A stretch of 64,000 bases of DNA from UBA7430 sp002478765 (GTDB lineage Bacteria > Bacteroidota > Bacteroidia > Flavobacteriales > UBA7430). A program made the translations under genes and the position numbers. The stretch lies in assembly GCA_943789355.1 (NCBI GenBank), contig CALSTU010000004.1:558001-622000 (forward strand), written 5' to 3'. Of the stretch, positions 1-8,663 are shown piece after piece. Under the pieces are notes generated by a model. The model saw only the letters and a list, made by a program, of their open reading frames with translations, ran no database searches and had not been told where the DNA came from. The stretch's first letter is position 1, and each line of letters begins with the position of its first letter.

Positions 1-543
1 TGCTCCGGAGATGATATTGTTTTCTTGATCCTGGAATGTCAGAACAACTTTAGACCTCAATCTCACATTTAACTTTTTGGCAAGTGCTTCGCCAACCAGG
101 ATGGCGTTTTTTCGTTTGGTGTTAAAATAAGTTCCTTCTGTAATTTTTGTATGAAGATTTGTAACGTTTCTTTCTTCATCTTTATGAACACCAATAATCT
201 GAACTCCATTACTTTTTATTGGAGAGTTTATCATACCGAATAGAAGAGATCGGAGTGCGTAAGCTTGTACATCCTCATCTTTTTGAAGGGTCGTTTTTAA
301 AAGCTCCGGATTCTCAAGTACAAATTTGCTTTCAAAATTCTCCCTAAATTCAGGGTGGTGTATTTGAATGTGAGAGATGGCACTTTCAATACTACTCGTT
401 GTTCGTTGTTTGTTGAGCCCGTAACAGAATGCCACAACAAAAATTCCGGCCCAAATCCCGAGTACAATTGAACCAATTACGATGAGAGATCGAAGCGGCG
501 TTCGCCAGATATTTCTCCAAGCTATTTTTAGCGTCGTTTTCAT
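1..543 (-). CDS. ABC transporter permease, FtsX/LolC-like (partial)
   Basis: Open for all 181 codons from the ATG at 543 to the window edge, so the C-terminal part is missing. The N-terminus (KIAWRNIWRTPLRSLIV) is followed by a hydrophobic segment and a periplasmic region, the arrangement of MacB/LolC/FtsX permeases whose large loop follows the first membrane helix. It resembles the preceding gene in its first 20 residues (AWRNIWR), so the two are paralogous subunits. The start overlaps the preceding stop by one base (TGATG), which suggests translational coupling. Inferred role: inner-membrane half of an ABC exporter, possibly for lipoproteins given the LolA-like partner. The ATPase is not in the window and the substrate is unknown. 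Confidence 0.85.
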   Translation of the reverse strand, partial: MKTTLKIAWRNIWRTPLRSLIVIGSIVLGIWAGIFVVAFCYGLNKQRTTSSIESAISHIQIHHPEFRENFESKFVLENPELLKTTLQKDEDVQAYALRSLLFGMINSPIKSNGVQIIGVHKDEERNVTNLHTKITEGTYFNTKRKNAILVGEALAKKLNVRLRSKVVLTFQDQENNIISGA

Positions 544-1763
544 CAGGACCTCATGGCTTTAATAGGTTTCAATTTGAGAATGACTGCAATTGGATACAAG
601 GAGCAAAGCATCACGATCAATAAAACAATTCCAGCGTGATTAATCGCAATTTGTGGATCGAGTGATGCAGGGATTACAGGTTCAAAACCAAAGGCTTCAA
701 TGGAGTCTGCTGCTTTTGCTTGTAACCGAATAGGATTAAGGTGAAAATAATACCGAACTGGAGTGATACCAATGACGCCGAGTACAACGCCTAATAATCC
801 CATCATTAGACTCTCTAGCACGATCGTAAGCATCAATTTCCCTTTTCGCATGCCTATGGATACAAGAATTCCGAATTCATACATTCGCTCAGCAGTCATC
901 ATCAATAGCGTTCCTAAAATACCGAACGTAACAATCATGTACAATATGCCAAGGATGATGATGCCTCCGGCACTATCTGCCTGAATGGTTTGAACCAATT
1001 CGGGTAACAATTGTTTCCAGTCTAAAAGATCATAAATTTCGGTATCAAGTTTCCCTTGTAGTTCAATTTTAGTTTGGCTGAGTTTGGACGGATTGTCCAA
1101 TTGAAGTACGAGGGAAGTAATTCTGTCTGGCGCTGCAAAGAGTTCTTGTGATGCGACAATTGGCATAAAGACAAGCCGATCATTTAGATTTGGCATGGGA
1201 AGCTTTACGATGCCCTCAATTGGAAAGATTCCATTGGCACTCGCACCGTGAAAACCTTGTCCCAGCAAGATCAGGCTGTCCCCTAAATCTAGGTTGTAGT
1301 AGTTTGCCAGACCCTCACTAATCAGTAGGGAAGCACTGTCTTCTTTAGGGAATTTACCTGCCTTAATTTTGGGTGTCAGATCCATCAGTAGATCTTCTTT
1401 TTTAAAGTCTACACCCATGATGATGGCTCCCTTCGTGAGATTTTCAGATGCTGTAAGTGCAAAGCTCTCAAGACGACCGTTAGATCCTAAGATTTGGTTG
1501 TTATTTTTAAGCAATTCCAAAACACGTTGTTCTGGAACAAAACTATTGTCGATACTTTGCTCTTGCCAAAATCCTTTCTGTTGAATTTGGAGATAGCCGG
1601 TGTACATCCCAACCATATTAGAGACCATTTTATCGTACACACCAATCTGAAAAGATCTGGCAAAAACAGCGAAAAAAACAGCACAAAAAATTGAAGAAAT
1701 CGTGATGATGCTTCTTCGTTTATTCCGCCAGATATTCCGCCAAGCCATTTTTAAGATCATCAT
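543..1763 (-). CDS. ABC transporter permease, FtsX/LolC-like
   Basis: 406 aa. One membrane helix near residues 15-37, a long periplasmic region, then three hydrophobic helices near residues 265-290, 310-335 and 375-395: the classic four-helix FtsX/MacB topology. The N-terminal AWRNIWRNKRR element is typical of Bacteroidota permeases of this family. The gene overlaps both neighbours by a single base (TGATG junctions), so lolA-like, this gene and the next permease are very likely one transcript. Family knowledge places such proteins in lipoprotein release or efflux. The LolA-like protein encoded just upstream favours a lipoprotein-trafficking role, but that is inference. Confidence 0.88.
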   Translation of the reverse strand: MMILKMAWRNIWRNKRRSIITISSIFCAVFFAVFARSFQIGVYDKMVSNMVGMYTGYLQIQQKGFWQEQSIDNSFVPEQRVLELLKNNNQILGSNGRLESFALTASENLTKGAIIMGVDFKKEDLLMDLTPKIKAGKFPKEDSASLLISEGLANYYNLDLGDSLILLGQGFHGASANGIFPIEGIVKLPMPNLNDRLVFMPIVASQELFAAPDRITSLVLQLDNPSKLSQTKIELQGKLDTEIYDLLDWKQLLPELVQTIQADSAGGIIILGILYMIVTFGILGTLLMMTAERMYEFGILVSIGMRKGKLMLTIVLESLMMGLLGVVLGVIGITPVRYYFHLNPIRLQAKAADSIEAFGFEPVIPASLDPQIAINHAGIVLLIVMLCSLYPIAVILKLKPIKAMRS

Positions 1764-2500
1764 CAGCGTAGTCTTTTCATGTTTTGTTGCGTGAAAAAGT
1801 TCTCGTTGATGTCAATGTCATATTCCATGGATTTATATTGAAGTGTGGTTTTTTGACCGTCATCTTCAAAGGGAGTCATTGTGAGGGTTGCAGGAAGAAT
1901 TTTATCTTCAAAGTATCTGATGTCAGAAGCTTCCATTTTATTGATGAGATAACCATCTTCGTCGTAAAATTCAGAGGCCATTTGAAGGAAGTCTTTTTTG
2001 TCGATGTAAAGGTTTATTTTCCCCCAAACGACTGCAGCGTCTTCTTTGGCTGTAAGTTCAATGATGTAGCATGGTCTGTCGAGTAAAATTGTATCTCCAA
2101 TAATTTCATGGGTATAATCGGTAAGTATAGAAGACTCTTTAATCAAATCATCATTTGTGAAATCGGATCCCATCCAGGACTGCATCATCATTGATGGGGG
2201 TAGTTTAATGATTTTCTCAATTTTGGGTTGCCAGTTCCAAATTTCATTTTCTCGTTTTAAAAATACCGTTCCTTTATCTCTTGCGGGGGCTTGTACCAAT
2301 ATAAATGAATATTCGCTCCCTAAAGACCATGCCTTGATTTTCATCGTTCTTGACCATTTAGGCCTTTCGATTTTTATGCTCATTTCAGCCACGTTACTTG
2401 CGCCACGAAGATGTTCATCAGAACGTTTGATGATGTCGTAAGCATTTTGCGCATACATCACATTGGAAACAAATAGAAAAAGGAGAAACAGTTTTTTCAT
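1763..2500 (-). CDS. LolA-like outer membrane lipoprotein-sorting protein
   Basis: 245 aa from the ATG at 2500. I chose this start because it opens directly into a signal peptide (MKKLFLLFLFVSNVMYA, cleavage near AQ) and the longer reading would run through the purE terminator. The mature part has the LolA/LolB-type beta-barrel pattern: alternating beta strands, a WNWQPKIEKIIKLP stretch, and SWMGSDFTNDDL near residues 120-132, which is characteristic of the COG2834 outer-membrane lipoprotein-sorting family. It is first in an operon with two FtsX-like permeases, so it may accept or carry a lipid-linked substrate for that transporter. The true substrate cannot be read from the sequence. Confidence 0.85.
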   Translation of the reverse strand: MKKLFLLFLFVSNVMYAQNAYDIIKRSDEHLRGASNVAEMSIKIERPKWSRTMKIKAWSLGSEYSFILVQAPARDKGTVFLKRENEIWNWQPKIEKIIKLPPSMMMQSWMGSDFTNDDLIKESSILTDYTHEIIGDTILLDRPCYIIELTAKEDAAVVWGKINLYIDKKDFLQMASEFYDEDGYLINKMEASDIRYFEDKILPATLTMTPFEDDGQKTTLQYKSMEYDIDINENFFTQQNMKRLR

Positions 2501-2524
2501 GCCAATCAGTATTAACTGAATACA

Positions 2525-2553
2525 AAAAAACCCTTTGGGCAAAAGGGTTTTTT
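2525..2553 (-). terminator. Rho-independent terminator after purE
   Basis: 12 bp stem (2525-2536 with 2542-2553), loop GGGCA, flanked by an A-tract on one side and T-tract on the other. It lies between the purE stop and the lolA-like start, and so separates the two transcription units. Confidence 0.75.
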
Positions 2554-2598
2554 GTATTCGATTTATGGTGTTATTTGATTATTTGTGTACATAGTAAT

Positions 2599-3111
2599 TT
2601 ACGATACTCTGTAGTCAAATTTAAACGCACTTAAATCTTCATTAGCTTTGATGATTTTCTTCTTGAGAGACTCTTTGTAAGTAACCAATTTCTCCATGAC
2701 TTCAGTGTCTCCCGTGGCTATCATTTGAACGGCGAGTATGGCGGCATTTTGAGCGGCATCTAAACCTACGGTAGCAACAGGGATGCCTGGAGGCATTTGA
2801 AGTATTGATAAAATTGAGTCCCATCCATCAATAGAGATAGAAGATCGACAAGGCACACCAATAATTGGTAGCGGTGTAAAAGCGGCCATAACTCCCGGTA
2901 GGTGTGCGGCTCCACCAGCCCCAGCAATGATAACTTTAACGCCTTCCTGGTAAGCTTTTGAAGCATAGGCTTCTACTTGTTCTGGCGTTCGGTGTGCGGA
3001 AAGGGCATTTACCTCAAAAGGGATTTCTAGATCGTTTAGGAATTTTGCGGCCTTTTGCATCACGGGCCAGTCGGATGTACTTCCCATAATGATACTAACT
3101 ACTGCTTTCAT
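2599..3111 (-). CDS. purE: N5-carboxyaminoimidazole ribonucleotide mutase
   Basis: 170 aa, the normal size of class I PurE. It converts N5-CAIR to CAIR in de novo purine synthesis, in the cytoplasm. The diagnostic motifs are all present: GSTSDWPVM (10-18) binding the phosphate, SAHRTPE (38-44) with the catalytic His40, and AGAGGAAHLPG (63-73). It is a single-gene unit with its own promoter and terminator, facing away from hpt-adk, another purine pair, across a 190 bp gap. PurK is not nearby. Confidence 0.97.
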   Translation of the reverse strand: MKAVVSIIMGSTSDWPVMQKAAKFLNDLEIPFEVNALSAHRTPEQVEAYASKAYQEGVKVIIAGAGGAAHLPGVMAAFTPLPIIGVPCRSSISIDGWDSILSILQMPPGIPVATVGLDAAQNAAILAVQMIATGDTEVMEKLVTYKESLKKKIIKANEDLSAFKFDYRVS

Positions 3112-3128
3112 AGTAAAATATTTTTTTA

Positions 3129-3157
3129 CAAAAATAACGATTCATTGCGATGTACAA
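3129..3157 (-). promoter_or_regulatory. purE promoter (Bacteroidota type)
   Basis: On the minus strand TTTTG (TTG at 3157-3155), an 18 bp spacer and TATTTTTG (3136-3129) match the Bacteroidota consensus TTG-N17..23-TAnnTTTG. Transcription would begin near 3122, leaving a leader of about 10 nt ahead of the purE ATG. Confidence 0.7.
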
Positions 3158-3289
3158 AAGAGTTTTTAATAAAAGAAAAGAGAACATTTTTTGTTCAAAT
3201 ATTTAACCAACAAAGGCAGCCTTTTTTACTTGTTTTCTAACAAAACAGATCCAAGTTTTTGTGATGCTTAATTTCAATTTATTTTAATG

Positions 3290-3297
3290 TATTTTTG
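3290..3297 (+). promoter_or_regulatory. -7 box for the hpt-adk-obgE operon
   Basis: TATTTTTG matches TAnnTTTG. No good -33 TTG is seen at the usual distance (TTA near 3268). The expected transcription start falls next to the ATG at 3304, so the mRNA may be leaderless or nearly so. This also argues against the upstream in-frame TTG at 3295, which lies inside the box. Confidence 0.5.
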
Positions 3298-3303
3298 TTC
3301 GGT

Positions 3304-3846
3304 ATGAAAAAACTTAAGGTTCATGATTTGGACTTTGAAATTTATCTTGAAGATCGTGTGTTGAAAGAGCGTATTGTTGAGTTGGCGCTTGAAATACATC
3401 AAGATTTAAATGGCAAAGTTCCTCATTTTGTCGCTGTTTTAAACGGCTCTTTTGTTTTTGCATCTGATTTGCTTCGCGCCTTTCCTGGTGATTGTGAAAT
3501 ATCATTTGTGAAAATGAGTTCTTACCAGGGGCTTGAAAGCTCTGGGGAGGTAAATGAGCTTATCGGATTGAATCATACTTTGAATGAGAACCCTATTGTT
3601 GTCTTGGAAGACATCGTTGATACAGGGAACACTCTTTCAAAAATTGATGAAATTTTCAAGCAGAAAGGAAAAGATTGGCTAATTGCCAGCTTATTTCTCA
3701 AGCCTAAAGTTTATCAAGGAAAAAGAAATGTAAATTTTGTAGGGTTTGAAATACCTAACAATTTTATAGTAGGTTATGGCCTCGATTACAAGGGGTTTGG
3801 CCGAAACTTAAATCACGTTTATCAATTGGCGAAAGCTCAAACATAA
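3304..3846 (+). CDS. hpt: Hypoxanthine phosphoribosyltransferase
   Basis: 180 aa. Salvages hypoxanthine (and usually guanine) with PRPP to give IMP/GMP. The type I phosphoribosyltransferase signature VVLEDIVDTGNT (99-110) supplies the acidic pair that contacts PRPP; the flexible-loop region contains SFVKMSSYQG (67-76). The ATG at 3304 is preferred over the TTG at 3295 because that TTG lies inside the promoter -7 box. adk follows after 3 nt and obgE after that; hpt-adk-obgE is a familiar Flavobacteriia order. Confidence 0.95.
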   Translation: MKKLKVHDLDFEIYLEDRVLKERIVELALEIHQDLNGKVPHFVAVLNGSFVFASDLLRAFPGDCEISFVKMSSYQGLESSGEVNELIGLNHTLNENPIVVLEDIVDTGNTLSKIDEIFKQKGKDWLIASLFLKPKVYQGKRNVNFVGFEIPNNFIVGYGLDYKGFGRNLNHVYQLAKAQT

Positions 3847-3849
3847 AAT

Positions 3850-4425
3850 ATGTTAAATATAGTTTTATTTGGACCTCCAGGTGCAGGAAAAGGGACTCAG
3901 TCCGCCTGTTTAACTGATTCATACAATTTGGTGCATCTTTCTACAGGAGATATTTTCAGGTACAATATGAAAGAAGGTACGGAGCTGGGAACTCTAGCTA
4001 AATCCTACATTGATAAGGGCGCGTTAGTCCCTGATGAAGTTACGATTTCTATGTTGGAGGCTGAGGTCAACAGCAATCCAGAAGCTAAAGGTTTTATCTT
4101 CGATGGTTTCCCAAGAACAACTGCCCAAGCAGAGGCTTTAGATTTGTTTTTAAAATCAAAGGGTATTTCGATAACTGCGATGTTGGCCTTAGAAGTTGAA
4201 GAGCAGGAGCTCATTACAAGGCTACTGGTAAGAGGTAAGTCCAGCGGTCGAGCAGACGATCAAAATCAGGATGTGATTAAGAATAGAATTCAGGTTTATG
4301 AAAAAGAAACGGCTATTCTGAAAGATTACTACACGGCACAAAACAAGTTTGTTGGCGTGGAAGGAGTCGGGTCGATCAAGTCGATTACCGAAAGGCTTTG
4401 TAATGAAATTGATGCTTTGGTATAG
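3850..4425 (+). CDS. adk: Adenylate kinase (short-LID form)
   Basis: 191 aa. Catalyses ATP + AMP = 2 ADP. Walker A GPPGAGKGT (8-16), AMP-binding STGD (31-34) and DGFPRT (85-90) are intact. The LID is the short type (RGKSSGRADDQ, 128-138) without the zinc-binding cysteines, as in many Bacteroidota and in eukaryotic cytosolic AK1. The stop codon overlaps the GTG start of obgE by one base (TAGTG), so translation of the two is likely coupled. Confidence 0.97.
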   Translation: MLNIVLFGPPGAGKGTQSACLTDSYNLVHLSTGDIFRYNMKEGTELGTLAKSYIDKGALVPDEVTISMLEAEVNSNPEAKGFIFDGFPRTTAQAEALDLFLKSKGISITAMLALEVEEQELITRLLVRGKSSGRADDQNQDVIKNRIQVYEKETAILKDYYTAQNKFVGVEGVGSIKSITERLCNEIDALV

Positions 4426-5426
4426 TGGCTACAAACGGATCTAATTTTGTTGATTATGTAAAGATACACTGCGCCGCCGGTCATGGAGGTGCGGGTTCTG
4501 TACATTTACATCGTTCTCGTCTAACCGCAAAGGGTGGGCCTGATGGCGGAGATGGCGGTCGAGGAGGTAATGTATACCTGCGTGGTAACGATCAAATGTG
4601 GACGCTACTGCATTTAAAATACAAACGACATATCAAAGCTGGAAGAGGAGGAGGAGGTTCTTCCAACAACAGTTTCGGAGATGACGGAGAGGATAAGTAT
4701 GTAGAGGTTCCTCTAGGAACAGTTGCCAAAGATTCAGAAACAGGCGAAGTGCTTTTTGAAATCACAGAACATGGCGAAGAAGTGATTATTCGTCAAGGCG
4801 GTTTGGGTGGAAGAGGAAATTCGTGGTTTAAAAATTCCGTTCGGCAAACGCCAAGATACGCTCAGCCTGGTACCGATGGTGAAGAAGGTTGGAATGTTCT
4901 AGAGCTTAAGGTTCTTGCTGATGTTGGTTTGGTCGGTTTTCCAAATGCGGGTAAGTCAACCCTACTTTCTGTGATCTCTGCTGCGAAACCTAAAATTGCA
5001 AATTATCCATTTACAACTTTGGTCCCCAATTTGGGAATTGTTTCATATCGGGACAATCGCTCTTTTGTCATGGCAGACATTCCCGGTATCATCGAAGGAG
5101 CAAGTGAAGGAAAGGGTTTAGGTCTTCGTTTTTTAAGACATATTGAACGTAATTCTACTTTATTGTTTTTGGTTCCTGCAGATGCAGATGACATTGAATT
5201 AGAATACAACATACTTCTCAAAGAGTTAGAAACTTTCAATCCAGAGTTGTTAGATAAGGACCGTTTGTTGGCCATTTCAAAGTCTGATATGCTGGATGAA
5301 GAATTGAGAATAGAGGTAGAGAAGACCGTTCCAAAAGGAGTGAAAAGCATCTTTTTTTCATCGGTTTCACAGCACGGTTTGATGGAGTTAAAAGATTTAA
5401 TTTGGAATCAATTAAATGCTAAGTAA
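4425..5426 (+). CDS. obgE: Obg family GTPase
   Basis: 333 aa, starting at GTG 4425. Residues 1-158 are the glycine-rich Obg fold (for example GGPDGGDGGRGGN, 37-49); residues 159-333 are the G domain with G1 GFPNAGKST (171-179), switch I/G2 around YPFTT (194-198), G3 DIPG (218-221) and an SKSD G4 (285-288) in place of NKxD. There is no C-terminal OCT domain, so the protein is shorter than the B. subtilis version. Obg acts in 50S ribosome assembly and stress signalling. It overlaps the 3' end of adk and the 5' end of the next gene. Confidence 0.97.
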   Translation: MATNGSNFVDYVKIHCAAGHGGAGSVHLHRSRLTAKGGPDGGDGGRGGNVYLRGNDQMWTLLHLKYKRHIKAGRGGGGSSNNSFGDDGEDKYVEVPLGTVAKDSETGEVLFEITEHGEEVIIRQGGLGGRGNSWFKNSVRQTPRYAQPGTDGEEGWNVLELKVLADVGLVGFPNAGKSTLLSVISAAKPKIANYPFTTLVPNLGIVSYRDNRSFVMADIPGIIEGASEGKGLGLRFLRHIERNSTLLFLVPADADDIELEYNILLKELETFNPELLDKDRLLAISKSDMLDEELRIEVEKTVPKGVKSIFFSSVSQHGLMELKDLIWNQLNAK

Positions 5427-5985
5427 ATTACTAAAGGGAGATCAAGATTTGTTCTTGCTATTGAACGGTATAGGAACAGAGCCTTGGGATGGGTTTTGGG
5501 TTTTTATATCCAGCACCAAGTCTGCAATTCCTCTGTTTCTCTTGATTGTATTTTTGTTGATCCAAGAACATCGAAAACATTTTTGGGTGGGTTTAATAGT
5601 CATATCAGTGGCTGTAGGCCTGGCAGATTTCACATCGGTTCATTGTTTCAAAAATGTGTTCATGCGCTTAAGACCAAGTCACGCTCCTGAATTGGTAGAC
5701 CAAATTAGATTGTTGGTTTCAAAAGGGGGTTTGTATGGATTTGTCTCTTCTCATGCGGCTAACTTTTTTGCACTAGCTGCAATATCCTCATCTGTCTTTT
5801 ATGAGCGAAAATACATTCCGTATTTGTTTTATTCCTGGGCCATATTAGTTGGTTACAGTAGAGTCTATGTTGGTAAACATTATCCACTAGACATTCTTGG
5901 AGGAGCTATTTTGGGCATATTCATCGCAAAAATGATATGGGTAATGGCAAAGAGGATCAAGAAAAAGTACCCATTTGTCTTATGA
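5416..5985 (+). CDS. PAP2 family phosphatase (membrane)
   Basis: 189 aa with several hydrophobic helices. It carries the three acid-phosphatase motifs: KNVFMRLRP (79-87), SSH (111-113) and SRVYVGKHYPLD (148-159, catalytic His155). Such enzymes dephosphorylate lipid phosphates including undecaprenyl pyrophosphate, so carrier-lipid recycling is a reasonable guess but not proven. The start lies 11 nt inside obgE, and the stop overlaps crcB by an ATGA junction, so this gene is locked into the operon. Confidence 0.88.
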   Translation: MLSKLLKGDQDLFLLLNGIGTEPWDGFWVFISSTKSAIPLFLLIVFLLIQEHRKHFWVGLIVISVAVGLADFTSVHCFKNVFMRLRPSHAPELVDQIRLLVSKGGLYGFVSSHAANFFALAAISSSVFYERKYIPYLFYSWAILVGYSRVYVGKHYPLDILGGAILGIFIAKMIWVMAKRIKKKYPFVL

Positions 5986-6368
5986 ATCTAGTCGCAATAT
6001 TTATTGGAGGGGGTGTCGGCAGTCTGTGTCGTTTTGCTTTGAGTAAATACACCTCTGTGTACTTTACGTCGCATTTTGCTTATGCGACCTTATTCTCAAA
6101 TATACTTAGTACTTTTGTTTTAGCTTCTTTTGTGTATTTCTTTCAGGAAAAAATGGCCCTAAATGAGTCTTGGAAGCTTTTTGTAATCACCGGGTTTTGT
6201 GGTGGCTTCAGCACGTTCTCCACATTCAGCTTTGAGACCTTTGAGATGCTTAAAAATGGACAGACTCTCCTGGCAATACTCAACGTATTGCTGAGTGTGT
6301 TTTGCTGTTTATTTGTACTGTACATTCTTTATAAAACCGGTGAATCTTCGACATCATTAAACTCTTAG
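5982..6368 (+). CDS. crcB: CrcB/Fluc fluoride channel
   Basis: 128 aa from the ATG at 5982, whose ATGA overlap with the upstream stop decides the start. Four membrane helices, a GGGVGSLCR element (9-17) and the GFCGGFSTFST signature (71-81), which lines the fluoride pore of the dual-topology dimer. It exports toxic fluoride across the inner membrane. No fluoride riboswitch is visible; expression appears tied to the hpt-adk-obgE transcript, which is unusual for a stress channel. Confidence 0.92.
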   Translation: MNLVAIFIGGGVGSLCRFALSKYTSVYFTSHFAYATLFSNILSTFVLASFVYFFQEKMALNESWKLFVITGFCGGFSTFSTFSFETFEMLKNGQTLLAILNVLLSVFCCLFVLYILYKTGESSTSLNS

Positions 6369-6634
6369 TTGTCTAATTGAGCTTTGAATACTTATTCAAA
6401 CCAAAATAACATCGCCATACCGGAGTCGCTCTCGGTTCGGGATAAATTTACAATCAATATGTGCTCTTAATTTGGTGCGGTTGGAATGTGAAATTAGGAA
6501 AGACATCCAAGAGCGTAGCAGTTACTCATATTGCATCTGCGATTTCAAGTCGGATAGGAATCAGCTTTCCAAGTAGATCATTAGCAAATTTAATATCCAC
6601 GCCTCCGGGCGAGTATGGTTTTAAATCTTTTGAG

Positions 6635-7276
6635 TCAAATTTTTCGACAAATCATCAGCCCGTCTCTTAATGGAAGTAACAGGTTTTCAACTCCAGGGTG
6701 ATCTTGAACTTTTTTATTGTATTCGAGAAGTGCTTTGGTCGATTTGTCGGAAGAGTCTAATTCCTCAATGACCTTACCAGACCACAAAACATTATCTGCA
6801 ATGATCCAGCCTCCCGGTTTAATTTTATCTACCAAAAGATCAAAATAGATGGGGTAGTTTTTTTTGTCAGCATCGATAAATACCAAGTCCAATTCCAAGT
6901 CCATGTTCGGTATAACAAGGCTGGCATCACCAATATGTTGAACAATTTGATGTTCGAAACCCGCTTTTTTAAAATATCGAGTTGTCATGTCCTCCAACTC
7001 CTCATTAACATCAATCGTGTGTAAAACGCCCGATGCCGGAAGACCCTTAGCAAGACATATAGCCGAGTACCCTGTGTAGGTACCTATTTCAAGAATGCAT
7101 TTTGGCTGAAGCATTCTGCTAATCATGGTCAAGAATTGACCTTGAAGGTTCCCCGAAATCATACGAGGATTTAATACAGAGGTATGAGTTTCGTGATTTA
7201 ATGCACTCAAGATTTCACATTCTGAGCTCGTATGATCGTTGCAATATCGATCAAGCTCTTTGGAAATGAATTCCAT
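6635..7276 (-). CDS. SAM-dependent O-methyltransferase (family 3, CCoAOMT-like)
   Basis: 213 aa. SAM-binding motif EIGTYTGYS (63-71), metal/SAM acid motif FIDADKKNY (133-141) and DNVLWSG (161-167) place it with the cation-dependent class I O-methyltransferases (caffeoyl-CoA OMT/YrrM type). It lies one base downstream of the M16 peptidase stop and is probably co-transcribed with it. Bacterial members methylate catechol-like small molecules or tRNA wobble hydroxyuridine (TrmR). Which applies here cannot be decided from sequence alone. Confidence 0.88.
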   Translation of the reverse strand: MEFISKELDRYCNDHTSSECEILSALNHETHTSVLNPRMISGNLQGQFLTMISRMLQPKCILEIGTYTGYSAICLAKGLPASGVLHTIDVNEELEDMTTRYFKKAGFEHQIVQHIGDASLVIPNMDLELDLVFIDADKKNYPIYFDLLVDKIKPGGWIIADNVLWSGKVIEELDSSDKSTKALLEYNKKVQDHPGVENLLLPLRDGLMICRKI

Positions 7277-7277
7277 A

Positions 7278-8510
7278 CTAAGCTTTTTTAGGTTCGTAAA
7301 TGAGGGTACTCAGTAGATCTTCTGTAAATATTTCTTGAGCGACTTCTTGTATTTCTTCTGCCGTAATGGCTAAAATCTTTTGATTTAGCTCTTCGATACG
7401 TTCAACTTTATCAAAGGTCTGGTAGCTTTTAGCAATGGACTGCATGAGATTGCAGTTGTTTTCTTGAGCAATAGCTAATTGTCCAATCAGTTGTTGTTTC
7501 GCCTTTTTAAGTTGCAACGGGCCAAGCTTAATTTCTCGAAGCTTTTTAAGTTCTTTGTAAATCAGCTTGATGGTCTTCTTAACACTTTGTGGTTCTGTAC
7601 CAAAATAGATGCTCCAGACTCCGGTGTCTTGATAGGTTGTATAGTTTGATTCTATGGTGTATGTGAAACCGTATTTCTCTCTAATACCCAAATTCAATCG
7701 GGAATTCATTCCCGGACCTCCCAATAAATTGTTCAGCAGGATTAAAGTTTGTGCTTTTGGATCTTTCGCACTGTAAGCTCTATTTCCGATGATGCAATGG
7801 GCTTGTAGAATGTCTTTTTTAACAATCAGTTCTCGTGTTTCATACCCATTAATCCCCACTCTTTTGTGTTTGGAGATGTTACTTGGAATGTGATTTAGGT
7901 GTTTTTCAGCGTATCTAACAAGTTTGTTAAAATCGATATTACCAACCGAACTCAAAATCATTTGGTCGGTATTGTAATGTTGGTCTATGTAATTTTTAAC
8001 AGATGTTGAATTAAAACTCTGAAGCGTTTTTTTCACGCCCAATATATTTCTTCCGATTGGGTGCCCGAGATAAATCAACTCTTCATAGTCATCGAAAATG
8101 GACTCCGAAGGACTATCGAGGTAGGAGTAGATTTCGTCCATGATGACATCCTTTTCTTTGTCTAATTCTTTTCCAGGAAGTGATGCATTGAATATGATGT
8201 CACTCAAAAGTTCGATGGACCGCTCGTAATAGTTGTTTACAAAAGAGGCATAGTACCAAGTTTCTTCTTTTGTGGTGTAAGCGTTCAATTCACCACCTAC
8301 ATCTTCCAGGCGGCTTAGAATGTGAAAAGCTTTCCGTTTTTTTGTCCCCTTGAACAACGCATGCTCTATAAAGTGGGCCATGCCTTGCTCAGACTTAGCC
8401 TCATCTCTGGAGCCAGTATTAATCATAATACCACAATGAGCTACGGCACTCTTCACGGGGTGGTGAATGATGCGTATTCCATTGGCCAATAGATGCGTTT
8501 GAATTTTCAT
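7278..8510 (-). CDS. M16 family zinc peptidase
   Basis: 410 aa. Inverted zinc motif HFIEH (46-50) with Glu126 (VIMDEI) as the third ligand, followed by the non-catalytic M16C half containing GGPGMNSRL near residues 254-262. The size and two-domain layout match the mitochondrial-processing-peptidase-like PqqL/YmxG group, which is normally cytoplasmic. No signal peptide is seen. The methyltransferase gene starts 1 bp after its stop, so the two form an operon reading leftward. Confidence 0.93.
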   Translation of the reverse strand: MKIQTHLLANGIRIIHHPVKSAVAHCGIMINTGSRDEAKSEQGMAHFIEHALFKGTKKRKAFHILSRLEDVGGELNAYTTKEETWYYASFVNNYYERSIELLSDIIFNASLPGKELDKEKDVIMDEIYSYLDSPSESIFDDYEELIYLGHPIGRNILGVKKTLQSFNSTSVKNYIDQHYNTDQMILSSVGNIDFNKLVRYAEKHLNHIPSNISKHKRVGINGYETRELIVKKDILQAHCIIGNRAYSAKDPKAQTLILLNNLLGGPGMNSRLNLGIREKYGFTYTIESNYTTYQDTGVWSIYFGTEPQSVKKTIKLIYKELKKLREIKLGPLQLKKAKQQLIGQLAIAQENNCNLMQSIAKSYQTFDKVERIEELNQKILAITAEEIQEVAQEIFTEDLLSTLIYEPKKA

Positions 8511-8663
8511 TCGGTAAATATAAGTATTAAGTGCAAGCTTTTTCCTCTGATTTAGTTTCGAGATGTAGAATTAATGATTTCATTTTGCATCCACAAGATG
8601 AATACCTGAAAGCGTTTTTGTGAGCTCTTAATCATAGTCCCTTAGGTGAATTATAATCACATC

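Noticed and set aside
6461..6670. 69-codon + strand frame between crcB and the methyltransferase gene
   Set aside because: It overlaps the 3' end of the methyltransferase gene, starts at a non-ATG codon without a promoter, and resembles no family I know.
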